64,000 nucleotides of DNA from Thalassobius sp. I31.1 (lineage in GTDB: Bacteria; Pseudomonadota; Alphaproteobacteria; Rhodobacterales; Rhodobacteraceae): assembly GCF_003031585.1 (NCBI RefSeq), contig NZ_PWAA01000022.1:1-64000 (forward strand), given 5' to 3'. Positions 36,989 through 46,660 of this stretch are shown piece by piece. The notes below the pieces were generated by a model. That model saw nothing but the letters and a program-made list of their open reading frames with translations, did not search any database and had not been told where the DNA came from. The position numbers were made by a program, and so were the translations under genes. Within the stretch, counting starts at the first letter, position 1. Each line of letters begins with the position of its first letter.

Positions 36989-37711
36989 TTAGTATCGGGT
37001 GCGCATATGATAGCCCTGGTGGAATGTCATGCGGACAAAGGTGACAGGTGTTCCCTGAAACCAGGTGGTGCGCTCCATCTGAAACAATGGCGCGCCCTGA
37101 GGCACATCCAGAAATTCAGACAGGGTTTCATCTGCCGCAATGGCGGTTGATGTCAGTTCGGCGTTGGAAAAAGGCACCTGGGACAGCAGCCATTCATTTG
37201 GCCCGGTTTCGCTCAGGTCTGCGTCGATCACATCCGGCACGGCGGCGATGTTGATCCAGCGTTCCTCAAACTGAAAGGGGCGATTGTCAGCAAAGTGCAT
37301 GCAGTTCAGGTGCAGCACCTGTGCGTCGTCCTTAACGCCAACCCGCGCGCGCAGCCACGGGGGTGCAGTGATGACTTCCCGCTTCACCAGAGAGTAGCGA
37401 TAGGCAGCATTCATGTCTTCGACGCTTTGCCGCACGACCGCAATCTCAAACACCGCCTGTTTTACCGGGGCGGCATTCACGCGCGTTCCGCTTTTACGTT
37501 TGCGGTCCACGACGCCCTGATCTGCCAGTTCCCGCAAAGCACGGTTCACGGTTGCCCGGGCGCAGCCGAATTCTTCGGCAAGCTCAACTTCGGTGGGCAG
37601 CAGGCTGCCGGGTGGCCAGTGGCGGGACTGTATCCGCGCCATTACTGTATCGCGGATATCCTGAAAGCTGCTTTTCTTCTGTGTCACGCCTGGCCTCACT
37701 AACTCTGTCAC
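36989..37711 (-). CDS. hutC: Histidine utilization repressor, GntR/HutC family
   Basis: A 240-residue repressor with a GntR winged helix (LPTEVELAEEFGCARATVNRALRELADQGVVDRKRKSGTRV, residues 38-78) and a UTRA ligand-binding domain (EERWINIAAVPDVIDADLSETGPNEWLLSQVP; MERTTWFQGTPVTFVRM). Urocanate is the effector in characterised HutC proteins. It follows hutF by 12 bp on the same strand, so it is probably autoregulated through the palindrome at 39101. The start is GTG at 37711; no strong ribosome site is visible. Confidence 0.9.
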   Translation of the reverse strand: MTELVRPGVTQKKSSFQDIRDTVMARIQSRHWPPGSLLPTEVELAEEFGCARATVNRALRELADQGVVDRKRKSGTRVNAAPVKQAVFEIAVVRQSVEDMNAAYRYSLVKREVITAPPWLRARVGVKDDAQVLHLNCMHFADNRPFQFEERWINIAAVPDVIDADLSETGPNEWLLSQVPFSNAELTSTAIAADETLSEFLDVPQGAPLFQMERTTWFQGTPVTFVRMTFHQGYHMRTRY

Positions 37712-37723
37712 CGATGTAGCATC

Positions 37724-39091
37724 TCAGGCGCTGGCCAGCAAAGACTTCACCGCGGTTTTGTATTCCTGCACAATTGCGTCCCGTGCCACATGTCGTCCGT
37801 CTTTCACCGTGTGCCGCCCCGCAGACCAGAGATCTGTTACCAGGTCATCCCCGGCCGCGAAACACAGCCCGTCCAGAAGTTGATCATCTCGCAGGGCACA
37901 CAGGGCGGGCGTGTCACTGTTTACGGCGACCATGTCTGCGGTGGCGCCTTCCTCAATTCGTCCGGCATCCCGGCCAACCGCCTGCGCACCACCGCGTGCT
38001 GCGCCAGTGTAAAGGAATTCTCCGACGGATCCGGCGTCTGGGATGATAACATTGCGGCCCAGATCGCGCAGACGTTGGGAGTATTCCAGCGTGCGCAGTT
38101 CTTCCGGCAGGGAAATGCACACGTTAGAGTCTGATCCAACCCCAAACGCACCGCCATGTGCCATATATTCCACCCCGTTAAAGGGGCCGTCGCCAAGATT
38201 TGCTTCGGTGATCGGGCACAGCCCGGCCACCGCACCGGACCGGGCCATGTTGCGGGTTTCATCAGTTGTCATGTGGGTTGCGTGGATCAGGCACCATTGC
38301 TGATCAACCAGGGCGTTCTGCAAAAGCCATTCCACGGGGCGCGCGCCAAGCCATGCCTGAATATCTTCGACTTCTTTGGGTTGTTCGGAAATATGGATGT
38401 GAATGGGGGTGTCGCCCGCGATTTTCAGAACATCTGCCAGGTCACCGGGGGATGTCGCTCGCAGAGAATGCGGCGCGATACCGACCCTGGTGTCATCGGG
38501 CATGGTGTTCGTTGCAGTGCTTCGGGCGTCCTCAACCAGTTGCGCAAAGGCTTCTACCGAATTGCCAAACCGCGCCTGGCCGTCGTTCAGGGCAACTTTC
38601 CCCGCGCCGCCATAGCTGTAAAGCACTGGCAGATGTGTCAGGCCAATACCGGTTTGCGACGCCGCCGCAAAGACGCGCTGGCTTAGCTCTGAACAGGCGT
38701 CATATGGGGTGCCATCTTTTTGGTGGTGTACATAATGAAATTCCCCGACAGAGGCGTAGCCAGCTTCCTGCATTTCCATAAAGACCAGGGCTGCAATCGC
38801 CTGATACTGTTCCGGCGTGATATTGCGGGCGAAACGATACATCAGTTCACGCCAGGTCCAGAAGCTGTCCTTTCCCGCTGCGCGCACCTCTGTCATTCCG
38901 GCCATGGCGCGCTGAAAGCTGTGAGAGTGCAGGTTGGCAAGGGCGGGCAGAAGCACATCAACCTGCGTATCACCTTCCTGCGGTGCAGTGTTATTTTGCA
39001 GGCTCATAATTCGCCCACCCTTCAGGGTCACGCGAAGATTTTCTTCCCAACCGGTCACAGTGCGGGCGCGTCTGGCGAAAATTACCTGCAT
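37724..39091 (-). CDS. hutF: Formimidoylglutamate deiminase
   Basis: A 455-residue amidohydrolase that converts N-formimino-glutamate to N-formyl-glutamate plus ammonia. Metal ligands lie in LPALANLHSHSFQRAMAG and in IHIHISEQPKEVEDIQAWLG, with the C-terminal GVGSDSNVCISLPEELRTLEYSQRLR typical of HutF. With HutG present, the pathway runs histidine to glutamate by the five-step route. ATG 39091 has AAGGA six bases upstream. Divergent from hutI across 71 bp. Confidence 0.94.
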   Translation of the reverse strand: MQVIFARRARTVTGWEENLRVTLKGGRIMSLQNNTAPQEGDTQVDVLLPALANLHSHSFQRAMAGMTEVRAAGKDSFWTWRELMYRFARNITPEQYQAIAALVFMEMQEAGYASVGEFHYVHHQKDGTPYDACSELSQRVFAAASQTGIGLTHLPVLYSYGGAGKVALNDGQARFGNSVEAFAQLVEDARSTATNTMPDDTRVGIAPHSLRATSPGDLADVLKIAGDTPIHIHISEQPKEVEDIQAWLGARPVEWLLQNALVDQQWCLIHATHMTTDETRNMARSGAVAGLCPITEANLGDGPFNGVEYMAHGGAFGVGSDSNVCISLPEELRTLEYSQRLRDLGRNVIIPDAGSVGEFLYTGAARGGAQAVGRDAGRIEEGATADMVAVNSDTPALCALRDDQLLDGLCFAAGDDLVTDLWSAGRHTVKDGRHVARDAIVQEYKTAVKSLLASA

Positions 39092-39100
39092 TTATCATCC

Positions 39101-39116
39101 TTATGTCTAGACATAA
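39101..39116. promoter_or_regulatory. Candidate HutC operator between hutF and hutI
   Basis: TTATGTCTAGACATAA is a perfect 16-bp palindrome in the 71-bp divergent spacer, ten bases from the hutF start. Its TGTCTAGACA core resembles GntR/HutC-type sites. Confidence 0.65.
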
Positions 39117-39162
39117 TAACTTTAAGCCCGTAGTTTCCATCCCGCAAGATTAATATGAGGCT

Positions 39163-40380
39163 ATGATGTCTGACAGTCGCCAATACATTCTGACGAACGC
39201 CCTGATCGCTACGATGCAAGAGGGGCATAACAGTTATGGTCTGATCCCGGATGGTGCGATTGTGGTGAAGGATGATGCGATCCTTTGGTGTGGATCAAAA
39301 ACGGATCTGCCCGGGGCATATGCCGATGCACAGGCTCATTCGCTGGACGGTCGCCTGATCACGCCGGGTTTGATTGATTGCCACACGCATATCGTGTTTG
39401 GCGGTGACCGCGCCCGCGAATTTGAGATGCGCCTTGAAGGGGCAAGTTATGAGGAAGTCGCGCGCGCTGGTGGTGGGATCGTTTCCACAGTAAAGGCCAC
39501 GCGCAACGCAGATCTTGAAACATTGGTTTCCGATGCCCTACCACGTCTTGATGCGCTGATTGCCGAAGGGGTCACTACAGTTGAAATCAAGTCCGGCTAT
39601 GGCCTCGATCGCGAGACCGAGCTGAACATGCTACGCGCGGCGCGTCGCTTGGCGGACCTGCGTGATGTGCGGGTGAAAACCTCGTTCCTTGGGGCGCATG
39701 CGGTGCCTGCGGAATATGCGGGGCGGGCGGATGCTTATGTCGATGAGGTCTGCATTCCCGCGCTTCAGGCAGCCCAGGCAGAAGCTCTGGTCGATGTCGT
39801 TGACGGGTTCTGCGAAGGCATCGCATTTGATGCCAGCCAAATCCGCCGCGTGTTCGAAGCCGCAAAAGCGCTGGGCTTGCCGGTGAAACTGCATGCGGAA
39901 CAACTGTCCAACATTGGCGGCACAAAACTGGCCGCGGAATTTGGCGCTTTGTCCGCCGACCATGTGGAATATGCCACGAATGACGACGCGGCTGCGCTTG
40001 CGAAATCAGGCACTGTCGCGGTGATCCTGCCTGGTGCATTTTACACCCTGCGTGAAACACAAATGCCGCCGATTGACAGCTTTCGCAAACATGGCGTGCC
40101 CATGGCGCTGGCGACGGATTGCAACCCCGGTTCATCCCCAATGACGTCATTGTTGCTGACCATGAACATGGGCTGCACTTTGTTCCGCATGACGCCGGAG
40201 GAAGCCCTGGCAGGCGTCACACGCAATGCAGCGCGGGCGCTGGGCATGACAGACCAAGGGCAAATCGCCCCCGGCATGCGCGCTGATCTGGCGATCTGGG
40301 ACGTGAAACATCCGGCTGAACTGGCCTATCGCATTGGCTTTAACCCGCTACACAAACGTATTTCAGGAGGGGCGTTATGA
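39163..40380 (+). CDS. hutI: Imidazolonepropionase
   Basis: A 405-residue zinc amidohydrolase that opens 4-imidazolone-5-propanoate to N-formimino-glutamate. The metal motif [22 protein letters not shown], the later H in [27 protein letters not shown], and [14 protein letters not shown] are characteristic. Two ATGs lie in tandem (39163, 39166); GAGG lies two and five bases before them, so the second may be used. The stop overlaps hutH (ATGA). Confidence 0.95.
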   Translation: MMSDSRQYILTNALIATMQEGHNSYGLIPDGAIVVKDDAILWCGSKTDLPGAYADAQAHSLDGRLITPGLIDCHTHIVFGGDRAREFEMRLEGASYEEVARAGGGIVSTVKATRNADLETLVSDALPRLDALIAEGVTTVEIKSGYGLDRETELNMLRAARRLADLRDVRVKTSFLGAHAVPAEYAGRADAYVDEVCIPALQAAQAEALVDVVDGFCEGIAFDASQIRRVFEAAKALGLPVKLHAEQLSNIGGTKLAAEFGALSADHVEYATNDDAAALAKSGTVAVILPGAFYTLRETQMPPIDSFRKHGVPMALATDCNPGSSPMTSLLLTMNMGCTLFRMTPEEALAGVTRNAARALGMTDQGQIAPGMRADLAIWDVKHPAELAYRIGFNPLHKRISGGAL

Positions 40381-41900
40381 TCACCCTGACACCCGGCACC
40401 GCAACACTTTCTGTGCTTGAAGATATCTATCGCAATATGCCGGCTGTGCGTTTGGATGACAGCGCGCGCGCGCCGGTTCAGGCCGCCGCCGACATGGTGG
40501 CAGAGGCCGCCGCTGGCGAGGCCGCCGTTTACGGCATCAACACAGGTTTTGGCAAACTCGCCAGCAAGAAAATCGCGCCGGAAGACACGGCCACTCTGCA
40601 GCGCAACCTGATCCTCAGTCATTGCTGCGGTGTGGGTGAACCTCTGGCGGAAGATAAGACCCGTCTGATGATGGTACTGAAACTGCTGTCGCTTGGGCGC
40701 GGTGCCTCTGGTGTGCGTTGGGATATTATCGCGCAAATCGAAAACATGCTGGCCCACGGCGTGATCCCGGTTGTGCCGTCGCAAGGGTCTGTTGGTGCGT
40801 CCGGCGATCTCGCCCCGCTTGCCCATATGGCCGCCGCGATGATTGGCGCGGGGGAGGCGACTTGGCAAGGTACGCGGATGAATGCGGCAGAAGCGCTGAA
40901 AAACGCTGGATTAGAGCCGGTTATTCTCGGAGCGAAAGAAGGCCTGGGCCTGATCAATGGCACGCAGTTTTCCACCGCCTGTGCGCTGGCCGGATTGTTT
41001 GATGCCTGTCGCATGGCGAAAGCTTCCATGGCGATTGCGGCTCTGACGACTGATGCGATCATGGGGTCAACCGCGCCGCTTGTGGCAGATATTCACAGTC
41101 TGCGGGGCCATGCGGGCCAAATTGATGTGGCCGCCGGCATGCGGGCGATTATGGACGGGTCCGAGATCCGCGAAAGCCACCGGGACGACGACACCCGCGT
41201 GCAGGACCCCTATTGCATTCGCTGTCAGCCCCAGGTCGTTGGTGCCGCACTGGATGTGATCCGCATGGCTGCGCGCACGCTGGAGGTCGAAGCCAACGCT
41301 GTCACCGACAATCCGCTGGTTCTGGTGGATGAGGGACGCATCGTATCTGGCGGGAATTTCCATGCGGAATATGTGGGCTTTGCAGCGGATCAGCTGGCTT
41401 TGGCAATTGCCGAGATCGGCGCCATTGCCCAGCGTCGCGTCGCGCTGATGGTAGATCCGACATTGTCCTATGACCTGCCGCCGTTCCTGACCCCTGATCC
41501 CGGCCTGAATTCGGGCTTTATGATAGCTGAAGTTACGACCGCCGCGCTGATGAGCGAGAACAAACATCTCGCCAATCCCTGTGTAACCGATTCAACGCCA
41601 ACCAGCGCCAACCAGGAAGATCACGTGTCCATGGCGGCACATGGGGCGCTGCGGTTGAAACGGATGAATGACAACCTGTCGGTGATCCTTGGGGTCGAGT
41701 TGCTGTGCGCCGCCCAGGGCGTAGAAGCCCGTGCGCCTTTGCAAACATCGGATGCGCTGAACGCCGTGATCGCGACATTGCGGGCGCAGGTCGCCACGCT
41801 GGGCGAGGATCGTTATCTTGCCCCGGACATTGAAGCCGCATCGCAAATGGTGCGCGACGGCGTGATTGCGCAGGCCGCTGGCGTCGAGGTGGCGCTGTGA
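40377..41900 (+). CDS. hutH: Histidine ammonia-lyase
   Basis: A 507-residue lyase that deaminates histidine to urocanate, first step of the pathway. The electrophilic MIO prosthetic group forms from A141-S142-G143 within [15 protein letters not shown]. Active-site stretches [11 protein letters not shown] (Tyr53-like) and [15 protein letters not shown] are present; length is standard. Start overlaps the hutI stop; stop overlaps the GTG of hutG. Confidence 0.97.
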   Translation: MITLTPGTATLSVLEDIYRNMPAVRLDDSARAPVQAAADMVAEAAAGEAAVYGINTGFGKLASKKIAPEDTATLQRNLILSHCCGVGEPLAEDKTRLMMVLKLLSLGRGASGVRWDIIAQIENMLAHGVIPVVPSQGSVGASGDLAPLAHMAAAMIGAGEATWQGTRMNAAEALKNAGLEPVILGAKEGLGLINGTQFSTACALAGLFDACRMAKASMAIAALTTDAIMGSTAPLVADIHSLRGHAGQIDVAAGMRAIMDGSEIRESHRDDDTRVQDPYCIRCQPQVVGAALDVIRMAARTLEVEANAVTDNPLVLVDEGRIVSGGNFHAEYVGFAADQLALAIAEIGAIAQRRVALMVDPTLSYDLPPFLTPDPGLNSGFMIAEVTTAALMSENKHLANPCVTDSTPTSANQEDHVSMAAHGALRLKRMNDNLSVILGVELLCAAQGVEARAPLQTSDALNAVIATLRAQVATLGEDRYLAPDIEAASQMVRDGVIAQAAGVEVAL

Positions 41901-42679
41901 TTGAGATCACGCGTGGAGACAGTCCGCTGGTTCTGGGCCTGCCCCATACAGGAACAGATGTGCCTGCGGATATTCTAGCGATGTTTAACGAAACGGGGCG
42001 CGCACTTGCGGATACGGATTGGCATATTCACAGGCTGTATGATGGGCTGGTGGACGGTGTCACATCTGTGCGCACACCGGTGCATCGTTATGTGATTGAT
42101 GTAAACCGTGATCCGGGTGGAAACAGTCTCTATCCCGGGCAAAACACCACGACTTTATGTCCGCTGACAGATTTTGACGGTCGCGGGATCTACAAGACTG
42201 GGATGGAACCGGACGCGTCTGAAATCGCAAGCCGCCGCGAGAGGTTCCATAAACCTTATCACGTGGCCCTTGCGGCGGAGCTGGACCGTGTGCGCGGGCT
42301 GCACGGTTTTGCGTTGCTCTATGATTGCCATTCGATCCGCTCCGGTATTCCGTTTCTGTTTGACGGCACCCTGCCGGATTTCAACACCGGCACGAACAAT
42401 GGCGAAACCTGTGATCCTGCGATTGAAGCCCTGGTGGTGGATCGCTGCGCCGGTGCGGAAGGTTACACATCTGTTCTGAATGGCCGATTCAAAGGGGGTT
42501 GGACGACACGCAATTATGGCCGACCTCATGAAGGTCTGCACGCAATCCAGATGGAACTGGCACAATCAACCTATTGTGAAGAACAGGCGCCCTGGACCTG
42601 GGATACAGCAAAGGCAGATCATCTGCGCAATCATTTGCGTGACATTCTGACTGATCTGCAGAACTGGAGCCCCGTATGA
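41897..42679 (+). CDS. hutG: N-formylglutamate deformylase
   Basis: A 260-residue metallo-amidohydrolase that releases formate from N-formyl-glutamate, the last step of the HutF route. Landmarks: [57 protein letters not shown], with metal-binding His and Glu in the C-terminal part ([15 protein letters not shown]). Start is GTG at 41897, overlapping the hutH stop. Its stop overlaps the small gene that follows. Confidence 0.93.
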   Translation: MIEITRGDSPLVLGLPHTGTDVPADILAMFNETGRALADTDWHIHRLYDGLVDGVTSVRTPVHRYVIDVNRDPGGNSLYPGQNTTTLCPLTDFDGRGIYKTGMEPDASEIASRRERFHKPYHVALAAELDRVRGLHGFALLYDCHSIRSGIPFLFDGTLPDFNTGTNNGETCDPAIEALVVDRCAGAEGYTSVLNGRFKGGWTTRNYGRPHEGLHAIQMELAQSTYCEEQAPWTWDTAKADHLRNHLRDILTDLQNWSPV

Positions 42680-43020
42680 AATACCTCGCCTTCGCCGCCG
42701 CATGTCTGACCACCCCGGCCATTGCCGAAGAAATCCGCCTGACCGGCCCTGACATCCAGGAACTGCTGCCGACCATCGTTGTGACCGGCAACCAGACCTG
42801 GCAGAATTTCGACCTGAATGGCGACACACGTTACGACGATGCACGCGGCCCATCCCACGGTTGGTGGGAAGTGCGTGGCAATCAATATTGTTCCGCCTGG
42901 GGTTCACGCGAGCCATCCTACTGGAGCTGTTATCAGGTCTGGCGCGATGGCGAGACATTGATCTGGACGAATGATTCCGGCAATCGCACCGAAAACCACA
43001 TACAACCCCGCCAAAATTAA
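42676..43020 (+). CDS. Small secreted protein inside the hut operon, function unknown
   Basis: A 114-residue protein with a signal peptide ([18 protein letters not shown]). The mature domain is aromatic-rich ([31 protein letters not shown]) with two cysteines that could form one periplasmic disulfide. I do not recognise the family; the shape recalls small periplasmic domains of unknown function. It starts inside the hutG stop (ATGA) and ends 13 bases before hutU, so it is translated as part of the hut operon. No known step of histidine degradation requires it. Confidence 0.75.
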   Translation: MKYLAFAAACLTTPAIAEEIRLTGPDIQELLPTIVVTGNQTWQNFDLNGDTRYDDARGPSHGWWEVRGNQYCSAWGSREPSYWSCYQVWRDGETLIWTNDSGNRTENHIQPRQN

Positions 43021-43033
43021 CAGGAGATCCGCC

Positions 43034-44713
43034 ATGTCCGATCCGCGCAAAAACACCCGCGATATTTTCCCGCCCACCGGCACAGAGATCACAGCGAAGT
43101 CCTGGATGACCGAAGCACCGATGCGGATGTTGATGAACAACCTGCATCCTGACGTGGCGGAAAACCCACATGAACTGGTGGTTTATGGAGGGATCGGGCG
43201 TGCGGCGCGGACCTGGAAGGATTTTGACCTGATTGTCGACACTCTGAAAACCCTGGACGAAGACCAGACCCTGATGGTGCAGTCCGGCAAACCTGTTGGC
43301 GTGTTTCAGACCCATAAAGATGCGCCGCGTGTGTTGATCGCGAACTCCAACCTTGTACCGCATTGGGCGAATTGGGATCACTTCAATGAGCTCGATAAAA
43401 AAGGGCTGATGATGTACGGTCAGATGACCGCCGGATCCTGGATTTACATCGGCACACAAGGCATCGTGCAGGGCACGTATGAAACCTTTGCCGAAGCGGG
43501 ACGTCAGCATTTTGATGGCGATCTGACGGGTAAATGGATCCTGACCGGTGGTCTTGGTGGCATGGGGGGCGCGCAGCCCTTGGCGGCTGTATTTGCGGGT
43601 GCTTGCTGCCTGGCGGTGGAATGTAACCCCGACAGCATCGATTTCCGTCTGCGTACGAAATACCTGGATGAAAAGGCCGAAACCCTGGATGAAGCCCTTG
43701 CGATGATTGACGCCTGGACCAAAGCAGGCGAGGCGAAGTCAGTGGGCCTTCTGGGCAATGCTGCCGATGTTTTCGCGGAACTGGTGGAACGTGCAAACGC
43801 CGGCGGAATGCGTCCCGACATTGTCACTGACCAGACGTCAGCGCATGATCCTGTGAATGGTTATCTGCCGCAAAACTGGACCATGGCGCAGTGGAAAGAC
43901 AAGCGTGAAGCAGATCCTAAAGCGGTGGATAGAGCCGCACGTGCGTCTATGAAGGTGCAGGTCAAGGCGATGTGTGATTTCCACGCGATGGGCATTCCGA
44001 CTGTGGATTACGGCAACAACATTCGTCAGATGGCGCTGGAAGAAGGTCTGGAAAGCGCCTTTGATTTCCCGGGATTTGTGCCTGCCTATATCCGGCCATT
44101 GTTTTGCAAAGGCATTGGCCCGTTCCGCTGGTGTGCGCTGTCTGGTGATCCGGAAGATATCCGTAAGACCGACGCCAAGATGAAAGAACTGTTCCCGGAC
44201 AATCACGATCTGCATCGCTGGCTTGATATGGCGTCTGAACGTATTGCGTTCCAGGGCCTGCCAGCGCGGATCTGCTGGATTGGTCTGGGCGATCGTCACA
44301 AGGCGGGTCTGGCGTTTAACGAAATGGTCCGTAATGGCGAACTGTCCGCCCCGGTTGTCATTGGCCGCGATCATCTGGACAGCGGGTCCGTTGCCAGCCC
44401 CAACCGCGAAACAGAATCCATGATGGACGGGTCTGATGCTGTATCTGACTGGCCGCTTTTGAACGCACTTCTGAACACCGCATCCGGCGCAACCTGGGTC
44501 AGTCTGCACCATGGCGGCGGTGTTGGCATGGGCTTTTCCCAGCATTCGGGTGTTGTGATTTGTGCCGACGGTACGGATGATGCCGCGCGTCGTCTGGGGC
44601 GTGTTCTGTGGAACGATCCGGCGACAGGTGTGATGCGCCACGCAGATGCGGGATATGACATTGCAAAAGATCATGCGCGCGAACATGGGCTAAATCTGCC
44701 GGGAATTCTGTAA
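43034..44713 (+). CDS. hutU: Urocanate hydratase
   Basis: A 559-residue enzyme that hydrates urocanate to imidazolonepropionate using tightly bound NAD as electrophile. The dinucleotide stretch [22 protein letters not shown] and the C-terminal [22 protein letters not shown] (containing the conserved Cys and Asp) mark the family. ATG 43034 has AGGAG seven bases upstream; the longer frame would overlap the preceding gene by about 50 bp. Length is close to the usual 550-560. Confidence 0.96.
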   Translation: MSDPRKNTRDIFPPTGTEITAKSWMTEAPMRMLMNNLHPDVAENPHELVVYGGIGRAARTWKDFDLIVDTLKTLDEDQTLMVQSGKPVGVFQTHKDAPRVLIANSNLVPHWANWDHFNELDKKGLMMYGQMTAGSWIYIGTQGIVQGTYETFAEAGRQHFDGDLTGKWILTGGLGGMGGAQPLAAVFAGACCLAVECNPDSIDFRLRTKYLDEKAETLDEALAMIDAWTKAGEAKSVGLLGNAADVFAELVERANAGGMRPDIVTDQTSAHDPVNGYLPQNWTMAQWKDKREADPKAVDRAARASMKVQVKAMCDFHAMGIPTVDYGNNIRQMALEEGLESAFDFPGFVPAYIRPLFCKGIGPFRWCALSGDPEDIRKTDAKMKELFPDNHDLHRWLDMASERIAFQGLPARICWIGLGDRHKAGLAFNEMVRNGELSAPVVIGRDHLDSGSVASPNRETESMMDGSDAVSDWPLLNALLNTASGATWVSLHHGGGVGMGFSQHSGVVICADGTDDAARRLGRVLWNDPATGVMRHADAGYDIAKDHAREHGLNLPGIL

Positions 44714-44739
44714 CCTTTTCCTCACATTCCGGCAGACAG

Positions 44740-44776
44740 AGGGCACCCTTCGTGGTGCCTTCGGTGTTTTGACGTT
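44740..44776 (+). terminator. Weak terminator after hutU
   Basis: GGCACC (44742-44747) and GGTGCC (44754-44759) form a short stem around CTTCGT, followed by TTCGGTGTTTTG. Weak but in the right place. Confidence 0.45.
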
Positions 44777-44861
44777 TCATAACAACCCCGTGAGGCGGGC
44801 TTTTACCAAATCGAAATTGCTGTAGCACTAGATGCAAAGGTGCAACCAAAGGATTTCCGAA

Positions 44862-45380
44862 ATGAAAAATCTGCTTCTCTCCGCCACCGCTCTGACCATT
44901 TCTGCGACAATGGCTTTCGCGGGTGATCAATATGTTGATGAAACCGGTTACGCTGTATCTGGTTATGATGTGGTCGCGTATTTCGATCTGGAACAAAGCC
45001 CCGTGGGCGCTGCGCAGCCGGAAGGTACACCAGGTGATGCGTCGATCACAGCGGAATATAACGATGCAACCTGGGCGTTTTCATCTGAAGAAAACCGCGC
45101 ACGTTTCCTTGAAAATCCGGCAGCTTTCGCGCCGCAATATGACGGGCACTGCGCTTATGGCGTGTCCCGTGGCGGTAAAGTGCCGGGCAACCCGAACCTC
45201 TGGCGTATTGTTGACGATAAGCTTTATGTGAACATCACGCCGGTTGTGGTCGGCTTCTTTGAGGAAGACATTCCGGGCAACCTGTCATTGGCAGAAGGCA
45301 ACTGGCCTGGTATTGAAGGTGACGCGGCCTCTTCATCCACCATTCCACAGTGGAATTCTGAGGCACCAGTTCAGAACTAA
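44862..45380 (+). CDS. YHS domain-containing exported protein
   Basis: A 172-residue protein with a signal peptide (KNLLLSATALTISATMAFA-GD). The mature part contains the YHS pattern GYAVSGYDVVAYFDLEQSPVGAAQPE and AEYNDATWAFSSEENRARFLENPAAFAPQYDGHCAYGVSRGG. YHS domains are often metal-related, but the function of this exported subtype is unknown. ATG 44862 has AAGGA eight bases upstream. It heads a group of three small exported proteins. Confidence 0.85.
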   Translation: MKNLLLSATALTISATMAFAGDQYVDETGYAVSGYDVVAYFDLEQSPVGAAQPEGTPGDASITAEYNDATWAFSSEENRARFLENPAAFAPQYDGHCAYGVSRGGKVPGNPNLWRIVDDKLYVNITPVVVGFFEEDIPGNLSLAEGNWPGIEGDAASSSTIPQWNSEAPVQN

Positions 45381-45389
45381 GGAAACACC

Positions 45390-45842
45390 ATGCCTAATGC
45401 CGTTCTCTCGCGTCGCAAGCTTGTCATAACAACACTTGCAGCGGCCGGAGCCGGTGGCATCTGGTATATGAATCGTCTGCCCTTTGAGGGGCAGGCGATT
45501 TCGCCCGTTGAAGCCCATGCACTTGCCGGTCGCGGTGAGATCACCCTTGTTGATATCCGTCGCCCGGATGAATGGCGCACAACGGGTATCGGGGAAGGGG
45601 CCTGGGGCATTGATATGCGGGATGAGGATTTCATCGCGCAATTGGAAGGCCTTGTGGACTATCAGCGTGATGCGCCTGTCGCGTTGATTTGTGCGCGTGG
45701 TGTGCGTTCCAACCGTATGAGCCAACGCTTGCTGGACGCCGGGTTCACCAACATTATTGATGTGCCGGAAGGCATGCTGGGATCATCTTCGGGGCCAGGT
45801 TGGTTGTCGCGGGGCCTTCCGACCGAAACCTATCAGGGATAA
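45390..45842 (+). CDS. Rhodanese-like domain protein, membrane-anchored or exported
   Basis: A 150-residue protein: N-terminal SRRKLVITTLAAAGAGGIWYMNRLP, which could be an anchor or a Tat-like signal, followed by a rhodanese domain (VDIRRPDEWRTTGIGEGAWGIDM) with active-site Cys in LICARGVRSNRMSQ. Single-domain rhodaneses transfer sulfane sulfur or bind thiols; a periplasmic location is likely. It follows the YHS gene by nine bases and precedes the esterase by three, so the three form an operon. Confidence 0.85.
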   Translation: MPNAVLSRRKLVITTLAAAGAGGIWYMNRLPFEGQAISPVEAHALAGRGEITLVDIRRPDEWRTTGIGEGAWGIDMRDEDFIAQLEGLVDYQRDAPVALICARGVRSNRMSQRLLDAGFTNIIDVPEGMLGSSSGPGWLSRGLPTETYQG

Positions 45843-45845
45843 GAC

Positions 45846-46658
45846 ATGCTGAAACTAAGCGGGCTTTCTGCCCTGATGATCTGTGCCGCAACGATGGCAC
45901 AAGCCTGTGGTGGGGCTGGCGACGCCTGTGAAACCGCCAATGGCACCTATCATATTTCCCTGCCGGATGATGTGAATGGCCCGGTGCCGGTGGTGATGTT
46001 TCTGCATGGGTACGGCAGTCACGGCATGGCGTCACAGAACAATCAGGTGGTGGGTCAGGCGGTGCGTGATCGGGGGTACGCGCTGATCAGCCCCAATGGT
46101 TTGCGCGGTCAACGCACGACGTCGTGGAACTTCCATCCGGAATTTGACCGGGGGCGTGATGAAGCTGCGTTTTTTGAGGAAGCTCTGGAAGACGCAGCCA
46201 GCCGTCATGATCTGGATATGGATCGCGTGTTGCTTGCCGGGTTCAGCCTGGGCGGCTCTATGACCAGCTATATCGCCTGTAACACGCCCGGTGATTACGC
46301 GGCCTTTGCCCCTGTCGCGGGCAGTTTCTGGCGGCCAGAACCTGCAAGCTGTGATAGGCCTGTGAACCTGTTCCACACCCATGGCTGGCGTGACACAGTG
46401 GTGCCGATTGAAGGACGCGAAGTGGGGTCTGGTTTCATTCAGGGCAATGTGTTTTCGGCTTTTGAAACCTGGCGTTTGGCGAATGGATGTGCGCAGCCCC
46501 ATGCCACGAAAATGCAGGACGATGGCATCTTTATGCGTCGCCGTTGGGATGAATGTGCGTCAGGTGCCGCGCTTGAACTGGCGCTGTTTCCTGGTGGTCA
46601 CACGGTGCCGGAAGGTTGGGGGGATATGGTTCTCGACTGGTTCGAAAACCTGCCCTGA
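45846..46658 (+). CDS. Exported alpha/beta-hydrolase esterase (LpqC/PHB depolymerase-like)
   Basis: A 270-residue hydrolase with signal sequence (SGLSALMICAATMAQA). It has the oxyanion region VVMFLHGYGSHG, nucleophile Ser in LLAGFSLGGSM, an Asp in FHTHGWRDTVVPIEGR and a late His in FPGGHTVPEGWGD, a complete triad. Family members hydrolyse feruloyl, acetyl-xylan or polyhydroxyalkanoate esters; the substrate cannot be read. Cysteines near the N-terminus (CGGAGDACE) suggest disulfides. It converges on opgH with only two bases between stops. Confidence 0.85.
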   Translation: MLKLSGLSALMICAATMAQACGGAGDACETANGTYHISLPDDVNGPVPVVMFLHGYGSHGMASQNNQVVGQAVRDRGYALISPNGLRGQRTTSWNFHPEFDRGRDEAAFFEEALEDAASRHDLDMDRVLLAGFSLGGSMTSYIACNTPGDYAAFAPVAGSFWRPEPASCDRPVNLFHTHGWRDTVVPIEGREVGSGFIQGNVFSAFETWRLANGCAQPHATKMQDDGIFMRRRWDECASGAALELALFPGGHTVPEGWGDMVLDWFENLP

Positions 46659-46660
46659 TA

